Of a stretch of 64,000 bases of DNA, positions 43,334 through 52,856 are shown piece after piece. How positions within the stretch are numbered: the stretch's first letter is position 1; each line of letters begins with the position of its first letter. Source of the stretch: Denitratisoma oestradiolicum (GTDB taxonomy: Bacteria > Pseudomonadota > Gammaproteobacteria > Burkholderiales > Rhodocyclaceae); contig NZ_LR778301.1 of NCBI RefSeq assembly GCF_902813185.1, positions 2,790,001 through 2,854,000 on the forward strand, given 5' to 3'. The translations under genes and the position numbers were made by a program. The notes under the pieces were generated by a model. The model worked only from the letters and a program-made list of their open reading frames with translations. It was not told where the DNA came from and ran no database searches.

Positions 43334-44335
43334 TCAGCGCACCTCTCTGTCTGGATAGTTGATCGGATTGCTGTACATGAACTCATAAACATCAGCGGGG
43401 TCCGGGAACGGACTCTTGAGGCTGAAATCGACAGCTTCCGATATCAGTGCGCCAACAGCTTCCTCCACTGCCACAAGATCAGCATCGGTATGCCCGGCAT
43501 CCATCAGCGCCTGCCGATAGAGCACCAGGGGATCGCGGTCTTTTTTGTAGCGTTCCACCTCTTCCGCAGGGCGATATATGGATGGCATGAATACGCCAAG
43601 CGCGTGTTCCTCGAAACGATAGGTCATGGCTTCGATGATCGTTGGTCCATCTCCAGATCGAGCCCGGGCCACAGCGGTAAAGGCGACATCGTATACGGCA
43701 TCCAAATCCTGGCCGTCCACCACTACACCAGGAATCCCATAGCCATCTGCGCGACGAGCGATACTTGGCTGTCCATGACTTTTAAGCAGTGGCGTCGTCG
43801 CGGCATAGTGATTGTTTTCGCAAAAATAAATCGCCGGCAATTTCCACAGTGAAGCCATATTGAGGCTCTCGTGAAAACTACCCTCGTTGGTGGCCCCGTC
43901 ACCAAAAAAGCACAGGCTGACCTGGTCCGTACCCCGAACATGGGCACTAAGAGCGGCACCGGTGGCCAGAGGGAACCCACCACCAACGATGCCGGATTCA
44001 CCAATGATGCCAACGGTGGTATCGGCAAGGTGCATAGATCCGCCGCGGCCTTTGCAAACCCCGGTCACCTTCCCCATCAACTCCGCCATCAGCGGCCCCA
44101 GCTTGGCACCTTTGCCGATGGGGTGACCATGAGACCGGTGTGTTCCAGTGATGTAATCGTCGTCCCGCAGGGCCATGCAGGCACCGACAATGGCAGCCTC
44201 CTGTCCAATACTGGTGTGAAGAACGCCTGGAATCTCTCCGTCATCGTTTTGCTTTGACGCCGCCCGATCGAAGCCACGAATGGCTAACATCCTGCGATAT
44301 GCTTCAAGCTGTTGGCCCTTGTCTCGTAATGCCAT
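43334..44335 (-). CDS. 2-oxo acid dehydrogenase E1, alpha subunit (acetoin-type)
   Basis: A 333-residue TPP-binding alpha subunit with HTSIGQEAAIVGACMAL, GTHRSHGHPIGKG, KGRGGSMHLAD and the TPP/Mg motif GDGATNEGSFHESLN...CENN. GGSMH and the short N-terminus favour the acetoin-dehydrogenase (AcoA) or pyruvate type over the branched-chain type. AAGGAGG precedes ATG 44335. It is first in the operon, divergent from a LuxR regulator across 255 bases. Acyloin or diketone cleavage is a plausible role. Confidence 0.93.
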   Translation of the reverse strand: MALRDKGQQLEAYRRMLAIRGFDRAASKQNDDGEIPGVLHTSIGQEAAIVGACMALRDDDYITGTHRSHGHPIGKGAKLGPLMAELMGKVTGVCKGRGGSMHLADTTVGIIGESGIVGGGFPLATGAALSAHVRGTDQVSLCFFGDGATNEGSFHESLNMASLWKLPAIYFCENNHYAATTPLLKSHGQPSIARRADGYGIPGVVVDGQDLDAVYDVAFTAVARARSGDGPTIIEAMTYRFEEHALGVFMPSIYRPAEEVERYKKDRDPLVLYRQALMDAGHTDADLVAVEEAVGALISEAVDFSLKSPFPDPADVYEFMYSNPINYPDREVR

Positions 44336-44590
44336 CAGTGGAACCTCCTTCAGTAAAGTCCGTGCAGGGCACCACTGATACCTCTTGAGGTCTTGCAGCA
44401 CGGTGGCACAATGAACAGTTTAGGTTGACGTTGGTCATTCTCACAAAGGCATTAAGTACCCGCACCCCTCAAACGGGTGAGATTTGCGTTGATATTGCAA
44501 AAATGGTGACTCAGTTGACCAGCAGGAACGATATAAAAAGTGAGTGCATATATTTGATTCTTAGTTTGAGATCGACAGTTAAAGGCGCAC

Positions 44591-45745
44591 ATGACAGTCA
44601 AGGAACCGGAATTGCCTGCCGAAAATCGGTTTACTCTGGATGAATTTAGTCGATTGGTAGGACTCGTCTATCGCAGCCCATTTGAGTCACCGCCATGGAA
44701 ATCCTTTCTCGATCATCTCAGAGAGCTCTTGAACGCATCTTTTGTCGCAATGGTGATGCGCCCTGCAACGCTAGATCGACCGAGCATCATGGTCGTGTCT
44801 GGACCAACATCCGTGGTCAGCATTGACCAGTTCAATGTACGTTTCTCTCAATTAGACCCATTCGTTAACTTGCCCAAGAACCAGGTCTTTTCGGTTACGG
44901 AAGTTATTCGCGAAGAACAATGGCTCGAGAGCACCATATATCGAGAATATTTAAAACACCTAGATGTCCTGCATGTTCTTGGCGCCGACTTGTCGTCTAC
45001 AGAGGACGACCCGAGCTGCAGGTTCCGAATTACCGGATCGCATATGCGACCGCTGTTTTCGGAGCACGACAAGGAGATATTTCGGTTGTTGCTTCCCCAC
45101 ATTCAGCAGTCAATGACAATGTGGTCACGCATGGACCATATCAACATTGAGCGACACCTCTTCGCTGGAACTGTAGAACGTATGCAGGTTGGTACGGTGA
45201 CGTTAGATGAGAATGGAGAAATTATGATGATAAACGCCGAGGCACAAGCGATCCTCGATCAAAAGGACGGCATTCGGCGTGTTGGTAATGTATTGAAGGC
45301 AGAATATCCAGGAGAGGACGCACTGCTGCAACAGCTTACCTCGTCAGCCTTGGCTGGCTGTACTCCTCGAACTCAAGCGTTCATAGAGTCATTTTCCATT
45401 ACTCGGCCGTCGGGCCGAAACAAATTTGGCATGCTGATACGATCGATTGAAGCTGGTGAATGGTCTGATGCATGGAAGCGTCCCAAAGCTGTAGTTTTTT
45501 TTCGTGACCCAGAGCACCAGGACACAATGTCTGCGGGCGTCGTTAGGCGTTTATTCGGCCTCACTCAGGCCGAGACAGCTCTGACCATGCATCTTGTTAA
45601 CGGACTGACGCTCGACGAAGCCGCTGAGCGGCTTAATATCAGTCGAAATACCGCTCGTTCCCATTTGAAATTGATCTTCTCAAAGATGGGTGTAGCAAGA
45701 CAAGCGGAGCTGGTGAGGATTGTGCTGAACGTTGTTATTTATTGA
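44591..45745 (+). CDS. LuxR-family transcriptional regulator
   Basis: A 384-residue regulator with a C-terminal HTH (LFGLTQAETALTMHLVNGLTLDEAAERLNISRNTARSHLKLIFSKMG) and a long N-terminal region without an obvious receiver domain, perhaps a sensor domain. AAAGG precedes the ATG. It is divergent from the E1-E2 operon and is the likely activator of that operon. Confidence 0.88.
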   Translation: MTVKEPELPAENRFTLDEFSRLVGLVYRSPFESPPWKSFLDHLRELLNASFVAMVMRPATLDRPSIMVVSGPTSVVSIDQFNVRFSQLDPFVNLPKNQVFSVTEVIREEQWLESTIYREYLKHLDVLHVLGADLSSTEDDPSCRFRITGSHMRPLFSEHDKEIFRLLLPHIQQSMTMWSRMDHINIERHLFAGTVERMQVGTVTLDENGEIMMINAEAQAILDQKDGIRRVGNVLKAEYPGEDALLQQLTSSALAGCTPRTQAFIESFSITRPSGRNKFGMLIRSIEAGEWSDAWKRPKAVVFFRDPEHQDTMSAGVVRRLFGLTQAETALTMHLVNGLTLDEAAERLNISRNTARSHLKLIFSKMGVARQAELVRIVLNVVIY

Positions 45746-46184
45746 GCATTCCCGATCAGACATTTACCATTAACCATGCCAGCACGACCAGGCCGGCGCG
45801 GGCCATCCCATCTCGATTTCCGGTACTGGTTAGACGTCAGACCGATCCAACTGTGGAAGTCTTGAAGTAATCCCCCTGAAATTGGGGCCCCTAAAGACGG
45901 GAAAGATTATCCGACCAGTAAATACGCCCGCGGCACACACGGTGACGTCTGGATGCTGCTCTCCATCAGGGGCATTATGTGCCGCTGAAACAAGGTATCG
46001 CCCACACCTTCCAGGTTGCCGATCAGAATTGCATACGGCAATAATGCCGTCATTATATCCGCTGCTCCACATCCTCCCCATTATTGGATAACGGCCGTCG
46101 ATCAGCAATGGGGTGGGGCCGTAGTCTAACGGCATAAGACGGAATCCACCGTGCTTCGGAATCGGCTGCCAGTTCCTGCGCTGG
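45746..46184. other. Intergenic stretch without a convincing gene
   Basis: About 440 bases. Frames at 45830-46330 and 45882-46091 exist but have no protein-like features. AATCCCCCTGAAATT at about 45870 also occurs, with one extra C, at about 28807, and may be an insertion-sequence scar. Confidence 0.5.
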
Positions 46185-46745
46185 TCAACGGTGTGCCTGG
46201 CATCTTGAAAAAGGTGGCGATACGAGAAAATCGGGAGAGATCGGCAGGGTTTCAGCCGCACGCCGCTCCTGGAATTTCCAGCCATCGGTCGTTTGGACAA
46301 TGGTGTCTTCGTAGACGGCAAATCCAACAAAGAGAGAACTGGGAGTGTTGCTTATGCCATCGGGTTTATTTTCTTGTATGTAAATCAACTGGGAACGTGC
46401 CCGAACACTTTCATCGGCAACTCTCACCAGCATTGGCACCGAAGGCAGATGCAAGGTCCGAAGCTTCTTTTGATTCACCCTTTCGGCAAGATTACGGCGT
46501 CCCTGGACCGGTTGATCACGGATGATCAATTGGCCGTCCTCCGTAAAGGTCGAGGCAAAGGCCTCGCCTTTGCCTGTATCCGTATAAAGCGCATAACGTG
46601 ACATCAGATCGACAATCTCTGCATGATCTTCCAGCGAGAGGCAGGGAGCAGCATTTTCCTGCCTTGCCTCGTCAGCCAGGGCCGATCCCAGGAAAGCCAG
46701 CAGGAAGTAGATCAGAAAACTCCGGAAGGCGCGAGATAGCCACAT
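46185..46745 (-). CDS. Exported SnoaL/NTF2-fold protein
   Basis: A 186-residue protein with a signal peptide (WLSRAFRSFLIYFLLAFLGSALA) followed by an NTF2-like domain: DHAEIVDLMSRYALYTDTGKGEAFASTFTEDGQLII, then the beta-rich half. Such domains occur in ketosteroid-isomerase-like and dehydratase enzymes and in ligand-binding proteins. AAAGG lies seven bases before ATG 46745. It follows the arylsulfatase on the same strand after 63 bases, so both probably act on the same exported or periplasmic substrate. Confidence 0.75.
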   Translation of the reverse strand: MWLSRAFRSFLIYFLLAFLGSALADEARQENAAPCLSLEDHAEIVDLMSRYALYTDTGKGEAFASTFTEDGQLIIRDQPVQGRRNLAERVNQKKLRTLHLPSVPMLVRVADESVRARSQLIYIQENKPDGISNTPSSLFVGFAVYEDTIVQTTDGWKFQERRAAETLPISPDFLVSPPFSRCQAHR

Positions 46746-46808
46746 GACGAAACCTTTCGAAAAAAGAGCAAGTCTTGAGACCTCGGACCTGCAGGCCACA
46801 TTCAGACT

Positions 46809-49145
46809 TTATTGCAGATCGAGAGCCACTTCGGAAATCCGCCCTGAGAATCGGTAGTTTGGTCGATAGTCCCCAACGGGGGAACCGGAGTCAGTGCCGA
46901 TATCGAAGTTCTCGTCGATGGAGAAGAACATCGGAACCGTGCGGTTCATGCGGCCGGAAGCCACCTCAGCACCATTGATCTTCAGCGTCACCTTCGCACC
47001 CTTGGCCCAACCGCCGCCGTCATAGGCGAAATCAACTTCCAACTTGGCCGGGCCGGCGGGTAATGGGACTTTGCCTTTGAGTACCAGATGCTCGACATTG
47101 AACAGGTTGTAGAGGTAGTTGGGTACGCCGTCGTGATCGACATAGAGCGTCCAGCCGCCGCTGTCTCCGCCCAGGGCTGCTATCACGCCTTCGCCACCGG
47201 TAGTCGGCATGACGAGATCAGCACTGAGGCGGTGTGAGCGGCCGGCGATGAGTGGCATCGAATTTTCCATAAGACCATCGAAGCCTTCGTGAAAAGTGAA
47301 GTGCGTTCGCTTGCCGTAGATGTTGAGTCTCAGGGCACCGATATCGCTGACCAGCGGCAATACCTGATTACGGCCGGCCTCGACCCAGAACATGTCCTTC
47401 ATGGTTTGCAGCTTGGCCGGCTCGGTTTTGGCTAGATCGTTGGCCTGACTGTAATCATGGTCGAGGTGGTAGAGCTCCCAGACGTCTTCGTCGAAGCCCC
47501 GCTTCTTGGCGTTGAGTAAGGCCCAGGGTGGGCGGCCATGGAAGGCGGAAGCTATCCAGCCATTGTGATAAATGGCACGGTTGCCGAATATCTCGAAATA
47601 CTGGGTCGTATGAAGCTCCTTGGCCTTGGCATTGTCGAAGCTGTAGATCAGGCTTACGCCGTCAATAGGCTGCTGGGCCACGCCATTGACTAGGGCTGGT
47701 GCGGCAATACCCGCGGCTTCCATAATTGTGGAGGCGATGTCCGAGACGAAGCTGAACTGGCTGCGCAAGCCGCCTTGATCCTTGATCCGTTTCGGCCAAC
47801 TGACGACCATGGGGTTACGGGTAGCGCCCAGGTGAGAGGCCACCGTCTTGGTCCATTGGAGGGGCGTATTCATGGCCCAAGCCCAGCCGGCCGGGTAATG
47901 CGGGTAGCTCTTGGTGGTGCCTATTTCGTCGATGCGCACCAGGGCTTGTTCTGCACTTAAGCTCACGCCTTGTAGACTACCCATAATATTAAGTGTGCCA
48001 TAGACGCCGCCTTCGGCGCTGGCACCGTTATCCCCCACGATGTAGATGAATAGAGTGTTGTCCAGTTCGCCCATATTGCTCAAGGCGCCTACCAGTCGGC
48101 CAATCTGGGCATCAGTATGAGCAAGGAAGCCCGCATAGACTTCCATTAAGCGGGCGGCAACGCGCTTGCGCTCTGGACTGAGGCTGTCCCATGCGGGAAG
48201 CTCTGCCGGGCGCGGCGTGAGTACCGTATCGGATGGAACCACGCCCTGGGCTTTCTGACGGGCAAGGATTTCCTCACGCACCTTGTCCCAGCCTTGATCG
48301 AATTTACCCCGAAAACGATCGATCCATTCCTTGGGCACATGGAAGGGCGCATGGGTGGCGCCGGGCGCGAAATATACGAAGAAAGGCTGGCCTGGCGCCA
48401 GATCGCGGCGTTGCCGCATCCAGTCGATGGCGTGATCGGCTAGGTCTTCGGTCAGGTGATAATTCGCCTTGTCGGGCCGCACGACCGGAGTTGTGCCGTC
48501 GATCAGGACAGGTTCGTACTGATGTGATTCGCCATCGAGGAAACCGTAGAACTTGTCAAAACCCATACGTACCGGCCAGCGATCAAAGGGCCCCGCCGGG
48601 GTTTCCTCGCTCTGCGGAGTGAGATGCCATTTGCCAAAGAGGGAGGTGGCATAACCGTTCTGACGCAGGACTTCGGCGATCGTTGCCGCGCTGGCGGGCA
48701 TGAAGCCGGTACGGCCGGGATAGGGGGCGGGCGTGTTCATCACGTTACCCACGCCTACTGCGTGGGAGTTGCGCCCCGTGAGCAGTGCTGCCCGGGTGGG
48801 CGAGCAAATCCCAGTAGTGTGAAAACGGTTATAACGCAAACCGGTTTTCGCCAGTGCATCCAGCGTTGGTGTGGGTGCCGGGCCGCCAAAGGTGCCGGCA
48901 GCGCCGAAGCCCACATCATCGAGCAGCACCACCACCACGTTGGGTGCACCTGCCGGTGCCTTCGACTTGGCTGGAACAAAGGTCTCGGGCGAATTGACGG
49001 CAAGGGGCAAAGGGTTGGGAGTACCCACATTAAGCGTGGGCAGGGTCGGCGCGGCGAATGCTTGGCCAGAGAAAGCCACCCAGCACAGCAAGGTGCATAG
49101 TGGAAATAAACGCCGCCCTGCGAGACGAATCAGAAAACGTGACAT
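46809..49145 (-). CDS. Arylsulfatase (type I, periplasmic)
   Basis: A 778-residue sulfatase with a signal peptide (RLFPLCTLLCWVAFSGQAFA), the metal-binding LLDDVGFGA, and the formylglycine signature CSPTRAALLTGR with the modified Cys at residue 114. FGKWHL and the GDNGAS metal site follow. The C-terminal 200 residues form an extra beta-rich domain. The enzyme cleaves sulfate esters outside the cytoplasm and needs a formylglycine-generating partner, which is not in the window. AAGGA precedes the ATG. The neighbours (TonB receptor, SnoaL) suggest uptake and release of a sulfated organic compound. Confidence 0.93.
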   Translation of the reverse strand: MSRFLIRLAGRRLFPLCTLLCWVAFSGQAFAAPTLPTLNVGTPNPLPLAVNSPETFVPAKSKAPAGAPNVVVVLLDDVGFGAAGTFGGPAPTPTLDALAKTGLRYNRFHTTGICSPTRAALLTGRNSHAVGVGNVMNTPAPYPGRTGFMPASAATIAEVLRQNGYATSLFGKWHLTPQSEETPAGPFDRWPVRMGFDKFYGFLDGESHQYEPVLIDGTTPVVRPDKANYHLTEDLADHAIDWMRQRRDLAPGQPFFVYFAPGATHAPFHVPKEWIDRFRGKFDQGWDKVREEILARQKAQGVVPSDTVLTPRPAELPAWDSLSPERKRVAARLMEVYAGFLAHTDAQIGRLVGALSNMGELDNTLFIYIVGDNGASAEGGVYGTLNIMGSLQGVSLSAEQALVRIDEIGTTKSYPHYPAGWAWAMNTPLQWTKTVASHLGATRNPMVVSWPKRIKDQGGLRSQFSFVSDIASTIMEAAGIAAPALVNGVAQQPIDGVSLIYSFDNAKAKELHTTQYFEIFGNRAIYHNGWIASAFHGRPPWALLNAKKRGFDEDVWELYHLDHDYSQANDLAKTEPAKLQTMKDMFWVEAGRNQVLPLVSDIGALRLNIYGKRTHFTFHEGFDGLMENSMPLIAGRSHRLSADLVMPTTGGEGVIAALGGDSGGWTLYVDHDGVPNYLYNLFNVEHLVLKGKVPLPAGPAKLEVDFAYDGGGWAKGAKVTLKINGAEVASGRMNRTVPMFFSIDENFDIGTDSGSPVGDYRPNYRFSGRISEVALDLQ

Positions 49146-49245
49146 GGCGATTCCTTTTTCATTTGCAATCTACCCAGAACAGGCAAGATCAGGAAAAATG
49201 GGGCCCGTAGGCCCCGAAAGATGCGCAAGGAGAGGGCTGCGCGAC

Positions 49246-51603
49246 TTACCACTTATAGCTGACGGAAACCCCGTAGGTGCGCGGTGGGGTCCAGGTGGCG
49301 TCGGTGAAGTAGGAGAAGTCGATCAAGTTGATGGGCTTCTTCGAATCCGTCAGGTTTTTCACCCACAGGGAAACACTTGCGCTGCCGGGGCCACCGATAG
49401 GCACATCGGTCAACAGCAGACGGGCATTGAGCAAGCCCTGCGCCGGCAAGTGATTAAGCGACGCAAGGAGGCCTTGCCCCGCGTTAGGTGCTGTCAGCGA
49501 GATATTGCTGGAGTTGATGTAGAACGAATCAATATAGGTGTAATCGACGATGCCTCGTAACATACCCCAGGCAGTTTTCGCCAGACGGCCATCCACCAAT
49601 ATATTGAAACTCTGTTTCGGGGCGTAAGGGAAGGCCCGGTTGTCGGCAGTATCGATCAGTGTAGTGGGCGTGACCCCGGCGGCAGCGGCCGTTGCAACAT
49701 TCAGGGGAAAGCCCAAGTATTCGTCGAATTTACCATCAAGGTAGCCATAGCCGACCTGGACTTTCCATCCATCAGCCACCAGGAAGGTCCCTTCCAGTTC
49801 CAGTCCCTTCACGGTGGCCTTGCCCGCGTTGACAGTCAGGGACGCGGTGGTTCCCGGAACCTGCCGACCGAGTTGCATGTCGGTAGTCTTGGTGACAAAC
49901 ACTGCACCATTCAATTGGGCGCGACCGTCGGCAAAGGCGCTCTTGAAGCCGATTTCATACGTGGTGCCACGTTCCGGGTCCGCCGGGGTCGTTACCCCGA
50001 GCACGGTCGTTGCTTCGGCGGAAAACACCCCGGAGCGGAAGCCCTTAGCCATCCGGCCATAAAGAGTCAGGCCGTCGTTGAACTTGTAGGTGGCCGCCAG
50101 CGTGGGGGTGGTGGCGCTCCAACTGGCGCTGGCGCTGGACCATGGCACAAGGGTGGAGGTGATGGGGCCCCGATAACCCGCCGACCCGAACTGCCCCGAG
50201 GTATTGCCCCGCTCTTCCGTGGTGCGACGGATGCCAGCGGTTAAAGTCAGCGCATCGGTGGCCTTGTAATCTAACTGACCGTAGATCGCCTTGGCGTTAT
50301 CGGTAGTGCGATAGTTGACATATTTGGTGTTGCCTGGGGGCGGGCTCAAGGCAATCATTTGTCCGCCCGTTGTCGCGCCATCCTCGCGATAGAAGTACAG
50401 GCCCGCCACATAGTTGAGTCTTTCGGTATTACCCACCCACTGGAATTCGTTGGAATAAGACTTTAAATAGGTATTGCGGCCGGTGCTGATCAGAACTGTC
50501 GGGGTGCCATCCAGCTCGATGCGGTCACTGTAATCCATGGTGCGAAAGGAACCGATGTACTTGAGCGTATTGCTGTCGTTTACCGCATAGGCCGCCGTAA
50601 GGGCGTTGCCATTGATCTTAAGCCGCTGATAGTTTTCGTGACCGGAATCGATCGCGATGGAGTCTGGCCGCTCCTGGCTCGCATAAGGTGCTATGGCTGC
50701 TTGGGCGTTGATGAGATAGTTGCCCGCCGTCACATAGGCGGGTAGTCCAAAAGCATTGCCCGCACCAACCAACTGATTGCCCAAGGTCACCAGGTTTCCC
50801 GCAGTGCCGTACGCTCGGTAGAGCGTTGCGGGTTGCGAGGTCTCGCTGATGTCGGTGTGGTCATAGGCGTAGTCCACCTTGAACGACGGGCTGATGTCGA
50901 AATTGGCCGCTAGGCGGAAAGCTTGACGGTCGGTTCCACCCAATGCCTTGCCATTGGCGTTGCCCATCCAGCCATCGGCCTGCTCGTTACGCATTGCGAT
51001 GTTGAGACTGGTAATGCCTACCTTTGGAAAGTCTAGGGATACCCGCTCAACATGACGGCCATAATTGCCCACGTCCAGCGACACCGCACCGCTCCATTGG
51101 CCGGAGGGCTTGCGACTAACGAAGCTGACGGCGCCGGCCAGGGTGTTGCGGCCGAACAGGGTACCCTGTGGACCGCGTAACACCTCGACCCGCTCCAGAT
51201 CCAGTAGGTCGAACATATTGCCCTGAGACTTGGCAATATAGACGCCGTCCACATACATACCCACGCTCGGATCCACATAAATGGCGGGCTGATTCAGCGC
51301 GCTGCCACGGATGGCGGGCACGGAGATCAGGCTGCTACCCGAACTCTTGTTCATGATGAGATTGGGTGCCAGACCCGTCAAGGAAGAATTTCCCTCGATA
51401 CCGCGGCTTTCCAATTGTGCCCCAGAGATGGCAGTAATCGAAATGGGAACGTCCTGCAGCTTCTGTTCTCGCTTTTGCGCAGTGACGATCACTTCTTCAA
51501 GCACCGTCCCCTTGCTGTCTGCCCATGCACCTCCGCCGTAAAGTGCAGTGATGAGTAAGGGCAACATCCGGACCGCGTGAGCTTTTGTTGTGTGTTGATT
51601 CAT
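49246..51603 (-). CDS. TonB-dependent receptor C
   Basis: A 785-residue outer-membrane receptor with signal peptide (LPLLITALYGGGAWA), TonB box (VLEEVIVTAQKREQKLQDVP), plug (RGPQGTLFGRNTLAGAV) and barrel ending VSVSYKW. It is clearly related to receptors A and B but diverged, so it came from an older duplication. GAGGAG lies before ATG 51603. Directly upstream of the arylsulfatase on the same strand. Confidence 0.92.
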   Translation of the reverse strand: MNQHTTKAHAVRMLPLLITALYGGGAWADSKGTVLEEVIVTAQKREQKLQDVPISITAISGAQLESRGIEGNSSLTGLAPNLIMNKSSGSSLISVPAIRGSALNQPAIYVDPSVGMYVDGVYIAKSQGNMFDLLDLERVEVLRGPQGTLFGRNTLAGAVSFVSRKPSGQWSGAVSLDVGNYGRHVERVSLDFPKVGITSLNIAMRNEQADGWMGNANGKALGGTDRQAFRLAANFDISPSFKVDYAYDHTDISETSQPATLYRAYGTAGNLVTLGNQLVGAGNAFGLPAYVTAGNYLINAQAAIAPYASQERPDSIAIDSGHENYQRLKINGNALTAAYAVNDSNTLKYIGSFRTMDYSDRIELDGTPTVLISTGRNTYLKSYSNEFQWVGNTERLNYVAGLYFYREDGATTGGQMIALSPPPGNTKYVNYRTTDNAKAIYGQLDYKATDALTLTAGIRRTTEERGNTSGQFGSAGYRGPITSTLVPWSSASASWSATTPTLAATYKFNDGLTLYGRMAKGFRSGVFSAEATTVLGVTTPADPERGTTYEIGFKSAFADGRAQLNGAVFVTKTTDMQLGRQVPGTTASLTVNAGKATVKGLELEGTFLVADGWKVQVGYGYLDGKFDEYLGFPLNVATAAAAGVTPTTLIDTADNRAFPYAPKQSFNILVDGRLAKTAWGMLRGIVDYTYIDSFYINSSNISLTAPNAGQGLLASLNHLPAQGLLNARLLLTDVPIGGPGSASVSLWVKNLTDSKKPINLIDFSYFTDATWTPPRTYGVSVSYKW

Positions 51604-51863
51604 GATTCTTCTCCTCGTAAATTTGAAATGGCTACCTCTATCGCTACCTCACTCATGGATCATTTAGTTGCATGTATTGATTGGAACAAATGATCTAATT
51701 TAAATGTGATGGAGTCGGCTACGATGCGTTAGTAAACCTCCTGCTCTTATTGTTGATTTCAAATCAAGATTTATAATCTGGTGCAGATTCGCTTGCTTCA
51801 GAAAGCTAATCTGATTACTGCCTTACAGCGGTTCCACCGACCTACTTTTGTGAAATATCCGGG

Positions 51864-52856
51864 CTAGGCGAACAGTGCGAGCGTGCGCTCGATGAAGAGG
51901 AATCCTGCGAACAAACCGATCGCGTAGGGCGGTAAGGTGCTCGCCCATTGAGGGGCGGGGCGAAGCAGCCGGATGGCCAATGTCACCGCCAGGACGGCGC
52001 CGACAAACAGGATCTGCCCGGCTTCTACGCCCAGATTGAACAGCAGCAGCGCTTCGAGCATCTCTACCTTGGGAAGCCCGATTTCGGTAAGCGCTCCGGC
52101 GAAGGCGAAGCCGTGAAGCAGCCCGAAACCGAGCGCTGCCAGTTCCGGCCACCGGATGGTCAAGCTCTGCCCACCTCTGTCGGAGCGCCGCGCCTCCGCC
52201 GCGACGATCAGGATGCTGAGTGCCACAAGAGCCTCGATCAGCGCCGGCCAAGGATGTAACAGCCCGAGAACGGTCGCACCGAGCGTGATGCTGTGGGCCA
52301 GCGTGAAACCGGTGATCACGACCAACAGCCGTTTCCGAAAGCCCACCAGAATCACCAGCCCGAGTACGAAGGCTAGGTGGTCGGAACCTTCGAGAATATG
52401 GGAAACGCCCAGCAGAAAATAGGCTTTGATCTGATGGCTGGGAGCGACCGGAGCGGAAAGGCGCAACGGCGGATCGCCTGGATGTAGAACCTGCTGAAGC
52501 AGTCTTCCGTCATCGAAGTCCACCCGCACGAACACATCGGTGATGGTGGCATCGAGCCCATCGATGGTGACGATCTGTTCTGTCAGTGCGGTGAGACTAC
52601 AATCGTCGCGGCGCCACTCCATGGTCCTCTGGCCAGTTCCGAGCAGGTCACTCGCCGGTGCAGAATCGATCCACCCTCCCGACAGGCGCGGGACCAGCCG
52701 GACCGCCATTTCGCCGGCTGTCGGTTGCTTCCACCTGATGTTGCAAACCGAGCTCTCCGTCCTCCTAATGTCCAAAAGCGCCGGGCGAACCTCATGCGCG
52801 GATACCTCGGTAACCACGAAGACCAGGAGAGCGATCCAGAAAAGCAGCCGGATCAT
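51864..52856 (-). CDS. HupE/UreJ-family membrane protein
   Basis: A 330-residue protein with a signal peptide (IRLLFWIALLVFVVTEVSA), a periplasmic domain of about 150 residues, then a HupE/UreJ-type membrane domain: YFLLGVSHILEGSDHLAFVLGLV, ITGFTLAHSITLGAT, FGLLHGFAFAGAL. The His-rich helix motifs (GSDH, AHSIT, LLHG) are typical and suggest metal handling. It overlaps the PPIase gene by four bases. It is last in the DUF3604-PPIase-HupE operon, a grouping I recall from related bacteria. The exact function is unknown. Confidence 0.85.
   Translation of the reverse strand: MIRLLFWIALLVFVVTEVSAHEVRPALLDIRRTESSVCNIRWKQPTAGEMAVRLVPRLSGGWIDSAPASDLLGTGQRTMEWRRDDCSLTALTEQIVTIDGLDATITDVFVRVDFDDGRLLQQVLHPGDPPLRLSAPVAPSHQIKAYFLLGVSHILEGSDHLAFVLGLVILVGFRKRLLVVITGFTLAHSITLGATVLGLLHPWPALIEALVALSILIVAAEARRSDRGGQSLTIRWPELAALGFGLLHGFAFAGALTEIGLPKVEMLEALLLFNLGVEAGQILFVGAVLAVTLAIRLLRPAPQWASTLPPYAIGLFAGFLFIERTLALFA

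Noticed and set aside
44426..44437. TGACGTTGGTCA, close to the 63-kb palindromes
   Set aside because: One mismatch breaks the palindrome and the extended context does not match, so chance is likely.
45830..46330. 166-codon minus-strand frame after the SnoaL gene
   Set aside because: It overlaps the SnoaL 3' end out of frame and shows no domain or start signal.
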